This document shows, piece after piece, positions 43,074 through 51,006 of a DNA stretch of 64,000 bases. The position numbers were made by a program, and so were the translations under genes. Below the pieces are notes generated by a model. That model searched no databases, was not told where the DNA came from, and saw nothing but the letters and a program-made list of their open reading frames with translations. Source of the stretch: Lachnospiraceae bacterium (GTDB lineage Bacteria > Bacillota > Clostridia > Lachnospirales > Lachnospiraceae). The DNA lies in assembly GCA_022845895.1 (NCBI GenBank), contig AP025573.1, positions 3,258,501 through 3,322,500 of the forward strand, written 5' to 3'. The stretch's first letter is position 1. Every line of letters begins with the position of its first letter.

Positions 43074-43959
43074 GGCTGGACCTCCTGTTCAGTAGTGCTA
43101 CGCAGAAATTGATGAGCAGGATAAATACGAACAGAACCACACCGGTCGCGATGAGCGCCTCCCTGTGGAGATCTGCTGCATATCCCATCTCAAGGACGAT
43201 ATTGGCCGTCAGCGTGCGTATTCCCCGGAAGATGCCGGACGGCATCCTGGCCTGGTTGCCTGCAACCATGATGACCGCCATCGTCTCACCGATCGCACGC
43301 CCGACACCGAGCACAACGCCGGCGACGACACCGGACTTGGCAGCCGGCAGGATGACCCGGAAGATTGCACGCTCATGCGTGGCTCCAAGTGCCACCGCGC
43401 CCTCGTAGTAATGGTCCGGCACAGCCCTGATGGCTGATTCCGTCACCCCGATAACCGTCGGGAGTATCATCATGCCGAGCAGCAGCGATGCCGTCAGTAT
43501 GCTGTTTCCATTTCCGCTCGAGGAAATGAGCCCCATGTCCTTCAGCGTCCTCCCCAGTTCCCGTATCCATGGCACGAGGACGACGAGCCCGAAAAAGCCA
43601 TATACGACGGACGGTATTCCCGCCAGCAGCTCTGTGGCAGACTTGAGAGGCTTATAGATTCTTTTCGGGCAGTATTTCGCCATGAACACCGATGTCAGTA
43701 TCCCGATAGGGACGCCGAACAATATGGCCCCGGCGGTGACATAAAGGCTTCCGATGATCATAGGGAATATTCCGTAAATGCTGTTCTTCGGCCGCCACAT
43801 CTCGCCTGACAGAAATTTCATAAACCCGATTTCCTTCATTGCAGGGACGCCATTTGCAAACAGAAAGATGCAAATGAGAGCTACCGCCAGCACCGAGGCG
43901 CAGGCGGCAATGAAGAACACTCCCCGCATGAAATTTTCTTTCCATGCCTTTGCTTTCAT
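43066..43959 (-). CDS. pstC: Phosphate ABC transporter permease PstC
   Basis: A 297-residue permease with six helices. Its loop motif is ESAIRAVPDHYYEGAVALGA, and GRAIGETMAVIMVAGNQAR is diagnostic for PstC. The ATG is immediately after the pstS stop codon, so translation is coupled. Works with PstA, PstB and PstS in high-affinity phosphate import. Confidence 0.95.
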   Translation of the reverse strand: MKAKAWKENFMRGVFFIAACASVLAVALICIFLFANGVPAMKEIGFMKFLSGEMWRPKNSIYGIFPMIIGSLYVTAGAILFGVPIGILTSVFMAKYCPKRIYKPLKSATELLAGIPSVVYGFFGLVVLVPWIRELGRTLKDMGLISSSGNGNSILTASLLLGMMILPTVIGVTESAIRAVPDHYYEGAVALGATHERAIFRVILPAAKSGVVAGVVLGVGRAIGETMAVIMVAGNQARMPSGIFRGIRTLTANIVLEMGYAADLHREALIATGVVLFVFILLINFCVALLNRRSSHE

Positions 43960-44886
43960 CTATTCAATTACCTCATCCCATGTAAGCGCTTCGCCCGTGT
44001 AGATTGTTTTCACCTGTTCGCTGCTCAGCTCATCCACTGCGCTGTTGTTGTTGGCGATGACTGCAATACCATCTGTCGCGATAACCTGGGCTTTCAGGCC
44101 TTTTGAGGTCTCCGTATCCTTCAGCTCCCTTGATGCCATACCGATATCGTAGCTTCCGTCTACCGCTGATGTCATGCCTGTGGTAGAATCTGTCGTCTGC
44201 AGTTCAATCTCCGCATTTGCATTGACTGCTTTGTACGCCTCAATCAGCTTCTCCATCACCGGTGATATAGAGGATGAGCCGCCTACGACCGCTTTTCCGT
44301 TCGGAGAGGTCCCTTCATACGGTTTCACATCATCTGTCGCAATATATCCGTTGTCTTCCACGACCTTCTGCCCCTCTTCACTCAAGATGAAGTTGATGAA
44401 ATCTGCTGCCACTTCGTTGTCAAGGTCTTCTTTTGTCGCTATGTTAAATGGTCTGGATACTTTATACTCTCCGCTCTTAACATTTTCGGCTGTCGCTTCT
44501 GCGCCGTCGATTTTGAGTGCTTTCACACTGTCGTCAAGTGAGCCGAGTGATACGTAGCCGATTGCATAGTCATCTCCTGCTACTGTTGTGAGCATGACGG
44601 ACGTACTGTTTGTTATCTGGGCCTCCTCCGTCGTCATATCTACCTTTTCACCGTCTTTTTCCTCTTCAATCCCGAAGAGTTCGATGAATGCTCCTCGCGT
44701 ACCGGAGCCGTCTTCTCTTGATACGATTGTAATATCTCCGGATGCATCCCAGTCGGAAGCCGCTTCTGTATTATTATCTGAATCATTATTTGAATCTGTT
44801 TTTTCATCATTACTGCCACATCCAGCCGCAAGTCCTGCAACCATCCCGACAACTGCCAATACTGCAATAAACTTTTTCATCTTCAT
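43960..44886 (-). CDS. pstS: Phosphate-binding lipoprotein PstS with permuted half order
   Basis: A 308-residue lipoprotein; signal peptide with lipobox LAAGC gives a lipidated Cys at residue 23, then an Asn/Asp/Glu-rich linker. Phosphate-site segments are ITIVSREDGSGTRGAF, VGGSSSISPVMEKL and TTDSTTGMTSAVDG. In classical PstS the GGSSS segment comes first and SREDGSGTR second. Here the order is reversed: SRED...GYVSLGSL...EEGQKVVEDNGYI precede GGSSS...DGIAVIANN...TGEALTWDEV, so the protein looks circularly permuted. First gene of the pst operon, behind a Pho-box-like promoter. Confidence 0.93.
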   Translation of the reverse strand: MKMKKFIAVLAVVGMVAGLAAGCGSNDEKTDSNNDSDNNTEAASDWDASGDITIVSREDGSGTRGAFIELFGIEEEKDGEKVDMTTEEAQITNSTSVMLTTVAGDDYAIGYVSLGSLDDSVKALKIDGAEATAENVKSGEYKVSRPFNIATKEDLDNEVAADFINFILSEEGQKVVEDNGYIATDDVKPYEGTSPNGKAVVGGSSSISPVMEKLIEAYKAVNANAEIELQTTDSTTGMTSAVDGSYDIGMASRELKDTETSKGLKAQVIATDGIAVIANNNSAVDELSSEQVKTIYTGEALTWDEVIE

Positions 44887-44949
44887 AATCTCTTTCTCCT
44901 TTAATTCTTACTAAGATCGTTTGTTTGCTATGTTTTCTTCACAAGTGCA

Positions 44950-45013
44950 ATCATAAAGGACGAATGTAAAATCTGAAATCAGCTCAATGTTAAATCTATG
45001 TAAAATCAGTAAA
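44950..45013 (-). promoter_or_regulatory. Pho-box-like promoter of the pst operon
   Basis: On the minus strand the hexamers TTTACT (45013-45008), TTTACA (45004-44999), TTAACA (44993-44988) and TTTACA (44970-44965) appear. The middle pair has the 11-base period of Firmicute PhoP/PhoB boxes (TTHACA repeats). TATGAT at 44955-44950 is a candidate -10. This fits phosphate-starvation activation by PhoB. Confidence 0.65.
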
Positions 45014-45048
45014 ATCCAAACTCAACAAGCTTAATATCAGTATTTCGC

Positions 45049-45077
45049 TTGACAAAGCGACATCAATGTCGCATAAT
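45049..45077 (+). promoter_or_regulatory. Promoter with embedded palindromic operator of the TetR gene
   Basis: TTGACA (45049-45054) and CATAAT (45072-45077) are 17 bases apart. The spacer contains a perfect palindrome, GCGACAT-CA-ATGTCGC (45057-45072), ideally placed for repression by a TetR dimer. A related imperfect site (GACACATGCGTCGC) follows at ~45089-45102. Confidence 0.75.
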
Positions 45078-45119
45078 AATCCAAAAGAGACACATGCGTC
45101 GCAAAAAAAGGAGGCAGTC

Positions 45120-45707
45120 ATGAGCACAAAAGGAGACAAGACGAAGAAGTTCATCTGCTCCGAGGCATATAAGCTTTTTGCTGAAAAAGGATTCAAAGAA
45201 GTTACGATGCAAGATATATGCAAGAGGACAGAACTGAGCCGCGGAGGGCTCTACCGCCATTATGAAAACACTGCTCAGATCTTTTCTGCAATTGTATCTG
45301 CCATGCTGGCAGACCAGGAAGATGAGTTTTCAGAGAAAATACGTAACAATGTACGTGCGTCAGAGATACTTGACGATGTCTTGAACCGGTACGAGGAGGA
45401 GATGATAGACAGCGGCAGCTCTTTGAGCGTCGCTATATATGAATACTTCAGCAGCCCGGACATATCGCGGGGAGACGATTCTATCCTGCAGCAGTATCTG
45501 CATTCCAAGAAAATGTGGACGGAGCTCATAGAATATGGAATGTGTACAAAGGAATTTAAAACCGTGGAACCAGCGGCCGTATTCGACCTGATTGTTTTTT
45601 CGTACCAGGGGGTGCGGATGTACAGCAGGCTGATGCCTGTCGGCAGAGATATCCCGCGAAGAATAACCGGACAGGTCAGGCAGTTATTATTGCCGGAAAG
45701 AGAGTGA
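45120..45707 (+). CDS. TetR/AcrR family transcriptional regulator
   Basis: A 195-residue regulator. The N-terminal HTH spans ~10-55 (AYKLFAEKGFKEVTMQDICK, LSRGGLYRHYEN) and the remaining helices form a ligand pocket. ATG 45120 follows AAGGAGG. It is six bases upstream of the nucleoside phosphorylase gene, so both share one transcript, probably autorepressed through the palindrome in its promoter. Ligand unknown, possibly a nucleoside. Confidence 0.9.
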   Translation: MSTKGDKTKKFICSEAYKLFAEKGFKEVTMQDICKRTELSRGGLYRHYENTAQIFSAIVSAMLADQEDEFSEKIRNNVRASEILDDVLNRYEEEMIDSGSSLSVAIYEYFSSPDISRGDDSILQQYLHSKKMWTELIEYGMCTKEFKTVEPAAVFDLIVFSYQGVRMYSRLMPVGRDIPRRITGQVRQLLLPERE

Positions 45708-45713
45708 AATTAA

Positions 45714-46478
45714 ATGAAAACAGTATTTTTTGAAAGCAGAACATCTTCCCCCGCATTTATCAATCCGACCGATTCTGTCAGTCCTGTCGAAGGCTTCCCG
45801 GATATATGCATATCTACCTTCTCTAAGCAGATTATAGACAGGATTGCAGCTTTGGACCATGTAGAAAAAATAGCTGATATGTACACCGCCAACGGTACGA
45901 ATCCTGTATACAAGCTTACGCACAGGGGCCGGGAATTTGCTTTCTTCCTCTCTCTTGTCGGCGCGCCGGCCGCCGTCTGCTGCCTTGAAGAGATGATAGC
46001 GCTTGGGGCAAGAAAGTTCGTCTACTTCGGGTGCTGCGGCGTACTTGATGATGGCAAGGTGAACGGCCGTCTTATCATACCGACGGCAGCGATAAGAGAA
46101 GAGGGAACGAGCTACCATTATCTTCCGCCAGGCATGGAGATTGCGCCCGATTCCTGTGATACGGAACTTTTGAAAAGCTGTATGAAAACGTGCGGTTATC
46201 CGTATGTCTGCGGGAAAATATGGACGACGGACGCCATATACCGGGAGACGGCAGATGCCATCCGCAATTACAGAGAGCTTGGCTGTGTAGGGACCGATAT
46301 GGAATACTCCGCACTGCTCGCGGCGGCCAGGTACAGAGGCGTTCGCTTTGTCCAGTTCCTCTTCGGGGCTGACAGCCTCTCCGGCGAGGAATGGCAGCAG
46401 CGGGACCTGACGGAATACGGCCTTGGCAGTTGTGACAGGTATATGGCGCTGGCTCTGGAATGCGGGCTGGCAATGTAA
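45714..46478 (+). CDS. Nucleoside phosphorylase family protein (PNP/UDP type)
   Basis: A 254-residue phosphorylase-fold protein. Motifs: SLVGAPAAVCCLEEMIALGA (phosphate/ribose side), FVYFGCCGVLDDG, and VGTDMEYSALLAAARYRG, which holds the Met-Glu ribose-binding pair of uridine/purine phosphorylases. It probably cleaves a nucleoside with phosphate. It is encoded with a TetR regulator, as a small two-gene operon. The base specificity is not clear. Confidence 0.85.
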   Translation: MKTVFFESRTSSPAFINPTDSVSPVEGFPDICISTFSKQIIDRIAALDHVEKIADMYTANGTNPVYKLTHRGREFAFFLSLVGAPAAVCCLEEMIALGARKFVYFGCCGVLDDGKVNGRLIIPTAAIREEGTSYHYLPPGMEIAPDSCDTELLKSCMKTCGYPYVCGKIWTTDAIYRETADAIRNYRELGCVGTDMEYSALLAAARYRGVRFVQFLFGADSLSGEEWQQRDLTEYGLGSCDRYMALALECGLAM

Positions 46479-46532
46479 GCAAAGCAGAACATGCGGCAGG
46501 CTTGAGTACCAAGTCTGCCGCATGTCACCGTC

Positions 46533-47042
46533 TTATAACATCATTCCCATCACATATATATCATAATATTTCCCATCCAGCATAGTAGCGTTGCGCCTGC
46601 ACCCTTCCACGATAAATCCCAGCTTCATGTACAGTTCTACAGCCTTGACGTTGTCCGCACGTGTGTCCAGGCTGATCCTTCTCGTAATGCCGTTTCCTTT
46701 TGCCCATTCGATGAGCCGGCGTATCAATTCTGTACCGATTCCCTGTCCCTGATATCTTTTCGCGACTACGATCCCAAGGCCCCCATCATGTCGGGCCTTG
46801 ACCTTATGGGATGAACTGATTGTGGCTATCCCCGCAATCTCCTCCCCGTCCATCGCCATGAGCATGATATTCGTCTCGTTCCCTTCCAGACCTCTTATAG
46901 ACTCTGCCTGGGCTTCCACGTCCATCGGATACTCATCCTTCTCAAAACTCAGGTAGCTCGTCTCTCCTCCCACATAATTGTAGAAAGCCACAATCTTTCC
47001 CGCATCACTTTCCTTCGCCGTGCGATAAGTAATCTGCCCCAT
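46533..47042 (-). CDS. GNAT family N-acetyltransferase
   Basis: A 169-residue acetyltransferase. The acetyl-CoA loop is VVAKRYQGQGIGTELIRRL, followed by SLDTRADNVKAVELYMKLGF. ATG 47042 follows AAAGGAG; the longer frame runs into a repeat hairpin and is rejected. Resembles RimI/phosphinothricin-type acetyltransferases; substrate unknown. Confidence 0.88.
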   Translation of the reverse strand: MGQITYRTAKESDAGKIVAFYNYVGGETSYLSFEKDEYPMDVEAQAESIRGLEGNETNIMLMAMDGEEIAGIATISSSHKVKARHDGGLGIVVAKRYQGQGIGTELIRRLIEWAKGNGITRRISLDTRADNVKAVELYMKLGFIVEGCRRNATMLDGKYYDIYVMGMML

Positions 47043-47064
47043 AATCTGTCTCCTTTCATTATTC

Positions 47065-47104
47065 GTTGGGGACGGGGTTTTTTCAAAAAAACCCCGTCCC
47101 CAAC
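47065..47104. repeat. Dispersed GGGGACGG hairpin repeat, copy 3
   Basis: The arm GTTGGGGACGGGGTTTTTT starting at 47065 pairs exactly with its reverse complement ending at 47104. A tail with GTGTCCCTTTTT follows. It lies between the GNAT and YitT genes and could terminate in either direction. Confidence 0.75.
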
Positions 47105-47125
47105 AAGCGTTCAACGTGTCCCTTT

Positions 47126-48010
47126 TTACAGCCTCTTCTCAAAATTCCCTTCGACGGCACATCCTTCTGTAAATATCATGAATGCATTCGGATCTATGCC
47201 GTGTACGATTCTTTTTATCTGTCCGACTTCATATTTTGATATCATCACGAATAGTATGTAGGATGTCTTGTTCGTGTACGCGCCTTCTCCGTCCCAGTTC
47301 GTCACGCCGCGCCCGGTCTGTTCTATGATTGCCTTGGATATTCCGAGCTTCTTCGTAAATATCATCACACTTGTGTTGATATTCTGGATGTGCACCCGGT
47401 CGAGCGCCATCGCCAGCACCGTCGTATATATCAGTGAATAGATTACTATCTCTATATTGAACATGAACAGGCAGATTACATAGACAAGTATATTCATGAT
47501 GATGTTAATTCTGCCCACGCTGAAATTAGGATATTTCTTGGCACAGCAGAGCCCGATGATATCCTGCCCGCCGCCGGAGCTCCTGCCACGCAGTACAAGT
47601 CCTGTCCCCGTTCCCGCTATCAGTCCGCCGATGATACATGACGTCAGGAAATCTTCAATGATGGGAGCCGCCGGAATAGGTACGACGACAAGGAATATAC
47701 TCTGTATGGTGACTGTTATCAAGGTCTTCACGGCAAACTCCTTGCCCAGTATGCGAAGGCCCATATAGAACAGCGGAATGTTGATGATAAAGTAAATGAT
47801 ACCCGACATATCTATCCCTGAAGGTATCGGAATCCGGCAGACTTCTACAAAAAATGTACGCAGCAGCTGTGCGACACCCATAAATCCCCCGTTGTACAGG
47901 CCGAGCGGAACGATAATCAGGTTCACGCCCAATGCGAATAATAAGCTTCCCATGACAGCATAGACTGCCTGTATCAGTAATTCCTTCTTGTTCTCCTTAA
48001 AACCGCTCAT
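47126..48010 (-). CDS. YitT family membrane protein (DUF161 + DUF2179)
   Basis: A 294-residue protein. Five or six helices (DUF161; LLFALGVNLIIVPLGLYNGG, GGLIAGTGTGLVLRGRSSGG) are followed by a soluble C-terminal DUF2179 domain ending IDPNAFMIFTEGCAVEGNF. The family is widespread in Firmicutes with no agreed function; transport or regulation has been suggested. Confidence 0.9.
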   Translation of the reverse strand: MSGFKENKKELLIQAVYAVMGSLLFALGVNLIIVPLGLYNGGFMGVAQLLRTFFVEVCRIPIPSGIDMSGIIYFIINIPLFYMGLRILGKEFAVKTLITVTIQSIFLVVVPIPAAPIIEDFLTSCIIGGLIAGTGTGLVLRGRSSGGGQDIIGLCCAKKYPNFSVGRINIIMNILVYVICLFMFNIEIVIYSLIYTTVLAMALDRVHIQNINTSVMIFTKKLGISKAIIEQTGRGVTNWDGEGAYTNKTSYILFVMISKYEVGQIKRIVHGIDPNAFMIFTEGCAVEGNFEKRL

Positions 48011-48113
48011 GGCATGACCTCCTGCATATGTATGTAAATTCTCAAATAATCAAGACTCATTCTAGCACTTGCTTTAGTGATTTACAACAATAATCTAAAA
48101 TATAACAAAAAAA

Positions 48114-48133
48114 GCCTGAGCAAAAGCTCAGGC
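48114..48133 (-). terminator. Intrinsic terminator of the alarmone synthetase gene
   Basis: GCCTGAGC (48114-48121) and GCTCAGGC (48126-48133) with an AAAA loop are followed on the minus strand by TTTTTTTGTTA. The gene's stop codon lies within the stem. Confidence 0.92.
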
Positions 48134-48835
48134 CTGTATGATACTGCTGTTATTCCTGCTGTTTCCGGTATCATTCTTTGTACGTTTATTAAACTCTTCC
48201 TGTTCTTCCAGACACGCCTGTATCGCTTCGTTCAGTGACAGCATCTTCTCGTCAAGAGTAGTTACCATCTCCGCACATTCCCGCAGTTCCCTGCTGATGT
48301 AATCAGGCGCGTTCCCTTCAAATTTATAATATATTTTATGTTCCAGGCTTGCCCAGAAATCCATGGCAATCGTCCGTATCTGTATCTCTACTTTCGTATC
48401 CACGACACTGTCTGACAAAAAGATGGGAACCGATACAAGCATATGATAGCTTTTATACCCGCTCTCCTTCGGATTCTTGATATAATCCTTGATAGAAAGT
48501 ACCTTGAGGTCACTCTGGTTCCCTATCATCTCTGCCAGCCTGTAGATGTCGGATGTAAAGGAACAGATCAGCCTGACCCCTGCAATGTCGTTCACATACT
48601 TTACCATATTCTCAATGGATGTCTCATATCCATATCTTCTTAACTTCTTAACTATGCTCTCCGGTGTCTTCACTCTCGTCTTGATATGTTCAATTGGGTT
48701 ATACTGATGCACATGCTGAAATTCATCATTTAGGATCTCCAGCTTAGTTCCGACTTCTTTTAACGCTGAAGTGTACAAAAACATTATCGTCTTCCAACTG
48801 TCAACATCCTCGTAGTTTTTAATCGCTGCCGTCAT
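48128..48835 (-). CDS. relQ: Small alarmone synthetase (RelQ-like (p)ppGpp synthetase)
   Basis: A 235-residue stand-alone RelA/SpoT synthetase domain. It includes IEHIKTRVKTPESIVKKLRR, DIAGVRLICSFTSDIYRLAE, GYKSYH, and VEIQIRTIAMDFWASLEHK, with no HD hydrolase, TGS or ACT domains. It transfers pyrophosphate from ATP to GDP/GTP. GGAGAG precedes the ATG and a strong terminator overlaps the stop, so it is monocistronic. Confidence 0.93.
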   Translation of the reverse strand: MTAAIKNYEDVDSWKTIMFLYTSALKEVGTKLEILNDEFQHVHQYNPIEHIKTRVKTPESIVKKLRRYGYETSIENMVKYVNDIAGVRLICSFTSDIYRLAEMIGNQSDLKVLSIKDYIKNPKESGYKSYHMLVSVPIFLSDSVVDTKVEIQIRTIAMDFWASLEHKIYYKFEGNAPDYISRELRECAEMVTTLDEKMLSLNEAIQACLEEQEEFNKRTKNDTGNSRNNSSIIQA

Positions 48836-48950
48836 GCTACTTCTCTCCTCTCACTTGCGAAGAGTTATTTTCGTACACGGTTATTATATCATAATCTCTT
48901 TATATTGTCATAGACTTCACAGTTATTTAAGAAAGTCTGCGCATGGTATG

Positions 48951-49475
48951 CTAATATTCGATACCCTCCCGGGCCATCTTCCCCTCATCATATGGATGCC
49001 GGACCTTACGCATCTCTGTCACATAATCCGCCATCCCGAGCATACGTTCCGATATTTCATGTCCTGTCATGACAACCTCAAGCCCCCTCGGCTTATGTTC
49101 CAGAAAACGGATCAGCTTCTCTTCGCTCAGCACGCCGAGCTGCACCGCGCACAATATCTCGTCAAGCACGAGCATATCAAAAGGGCTGCAGAACTTCACA
49201 ATTTCATCCAGCGCCTTTGTATTGTAATGCCGCAGTTCGGCCTTCTCATCTCCATTCATCTGGCTGACGAACTTCACATGCTCTCTTCCCGGCAGACAGG
49301 TGATATTATCTATTTTCTCCAATATGTTCCTTTCATTAGAAGCATTATTTTTCAGAAACTGGAACACGAGCACCTTAAGCCCACAGCCGGCAGCCCGCAC
49401 AGCCTGACCCATTGCCGCCGTCGTCTTGCCCTTGCCGTTTCCATAGTAAATGTGAATTCTCCCCGTACCTGTCAT
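48951..49475 (-). CDS. cobO: Cob(I)yrinic acid a,c-diamide adenosyltransferase
   Basis: A 174-residue CobO/BtuR/CobA-type ATP:corrinoid adenosyltransferase. The Walker A-like motif GNGKGKTTAA spans ~12-21; VLDEILCAVQLGVL and EVVMTGHEISERMLGMADYV are diagnostic. It adds the 5'-deoxyadenosyl group to cobalt(I) corrinoids. It stands alone here; GAGGGGGG precedes the ATG. An adenosylcobalamin-dependent process elsewhere in the genome is implied. Confidence 0.93.
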   Translation of the reverse strand: MTGTGRIHIYYGNGKGKTTAAMGQAVRAAGCGLKVLVFQFLKNNASNERNILEKIDNITCLPGREHVKFVSQMNGDEKAELRHYNTKALDEIVKFCSPFDMLVLDEILCAVQLGVLSEEKLIRFLEHKPRGLEVVMTGHEISERMLGMADYVTEMRKVRHPYDEGKMAREGIEY

Positions 49476-49620
49476 AGGTCCCCCCCTCGCTCTTCTCTCC
49501 TGTTTGTATTACAGCTGATACTTCTATTATAATATCCGTTGGGGCAAATGTATAGCACGGTTTCGAACTATTTACCTGGCTGCCTGCAGACACGGCAGTA
49601 CTACCGGGATATACATAAAT

Positions 49621-49660
49621 ATACGGCCGCGAACCACCGTTAAGTGGCTCGCGGCCGTAT
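49621..49660. terminator. Strong hairpin after the PTS IIC gene
   Basis: ATACGGCCGCGA (49621-49632) pairs exactly with TCGCGGCCGTAT (49649-49660), and an inner CCAC/GTGG pair extends the stem. It starts eight bases after the PTS gene's stop on the minus strand and precedes cobO. Confidence 0.7.
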
Positions 49661-49667
49661 GTCTCTT

Positions 49668-50732
49668 CTATAAATCCAGCTTCATGTCTCCAAATCTAAT
49701 CCATTGCTTTTTCCGCATGAATTCAGAGACAGCCAGCGTTACTGCCGCCGGAAGGATAATCTGGATAACCAGGATCTTAATCATGACAACGGATGCCGGT
49801 TCCGTCTGGATCATCGTCTGCCATGTCATTATCTGTCCTACAAGCCCCGCGGTTCCCATGCCCGATCCGGTGGCGTTGCTTGTCATATGCAATACCATCG
49901 TGCCTACCGGCCCAAGTATGGCGCTGGATGCGATTGCAGGCAGCCATATGACCGGCCTGCGTACGATATTGGGTACCTGGAGCATAGATGTCCCGATCCC
50001 CTGTGCCAGCAGGCCGCCGATTTTGTTCTCCCGGTAGCTGGCGACCGCAAAGCCTACCATATTACAGCAGCAGCCTACCGTAGCCGCCCCCGCAGCAAGT
50101 CCCGACAGGTTCAGTATGATTCCAAGTGCCGCAGAGCTGATCGGCAGTGTGAGTATCATACCCATCAGCACCGATACCACGATGCCCATCAGAAACGGCT
50201 GCTGTTCTGTCCCCCAGTTGATCAGGGAACCAAGCCAAGCCATAAACCCAGATATGGGCGGTCCGAGCACAAGGCCGACGGCGGAACCCGTACCTATCGC
50301 AACGATAGGAGTGACCAATATATCTACCTTTGTCTTGCCAGATACGAGATGTCCAAATAAGATTCCTACATAAGCGGCTATAAATGCCCCAAGCGGCTCA
50401 CCTGGCCCTGCGTATACCATAGCGCCGTCGACCAGCACCGCTCCGGCCAGAAGCTTGCTTGCAAATGCTCCCACCATACCTGCCGTGGCCGCAGATACGA
50501 CCACGAGCGGGCCCTCCTTGAATCGATATGCCACAGCAGCACCGATTCCCGCGCCGGTCAATGATGCGGCCACCTTGCCGAGCGCATAGATCATATCTCC
50601 CGCAGGCCCCCCGACAAGCGTACCAATCTGCTGAATAATCGTGCCGATGATCAAAGTGGCAAACAGCCCCTGAGCCATGGCGCTTAAGCCGTCAATAAAT
50701 ATCCGGTCCAGTACTTTTTTCAATCTTTCCAT
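49668..50732 (-). CDS. PTS transporter subunit IIC (PTS_EIIC_2 family), orphan
   Basis: A 354-residue, Gly/Ala-rich membrane protein with about ten helices. Typical segments are GLSAMAQGLFATLIIGTIIQ, LTGAGIGAAVAYRFKEGPLV and GAATVGCCCNMVGFAVASYR. The family is annotated as PTS IIC-like, but no EIIA or EIIB domain is fused or nearby, so phosphorylation-coupled transport is uncertain. GGGAG precedes the ATG. Substrate unknown. Confidence 0.8.
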   Translation of the reverse strand: MERLKKVLDRIFIDGLSAMAQGLFATLIIGTIIQQIGTLVGGPAGDMIYALGKVAASLTGAGIGAAVAYRFKEGPLVVVSAATAGMVGAFASKLLAGAVLVDGAMVYAGPGEPLGAFIAAYVGILFGHLVSGKTKVDILVTPIVAIGTGSAVGLVLGPPISGFMAWLGSLINWGTEQQPFLMGIVVSVLMGMILTLPISSAALGIILNLSGLAAGAATVGCCCNMVGFAVASYRENKIGGLLAQGIGTSMLQVPNIVRRPVIWLPAIASSAILGPVGTMVLHMTSNATGSGMGTAGLVGQIMTWQTMIQTEPASVVMIKILVIQIILPAAVTLAVSEFMRKKQWIRFGDMKLDL

Positions 50733-51006
50733 ATGTAATCTCCCATTTTGCCCTCATTGTAATTACAACTGTCTTGTCACTTGCAAAGTCTATCACAATA
50801 CTGTATTGAAATCAAGTATTGATTCCATGACTCCCATAGCGGATGGCACATTGCATATTTAATAATAGTTAAGAATTATTTACTTTTTTTCTTTGCCTTC
50901 TTCATGATATACTAAATTATATGTTGTTATTTCCAGCTGCCGCAGCGTAGTACATGCATCAGCCAGCTGCTGAAATACCGACAGGGAATGGAGGTGCACA
51001 GACTAT

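Noticed and set aside
49476..49667. Possible cobalamin riboswitch before cobO
   Set aside because: A GCAGGCAGCCAGG stretch resembles part of a B12 box, but the remaining conserved elements are missing.
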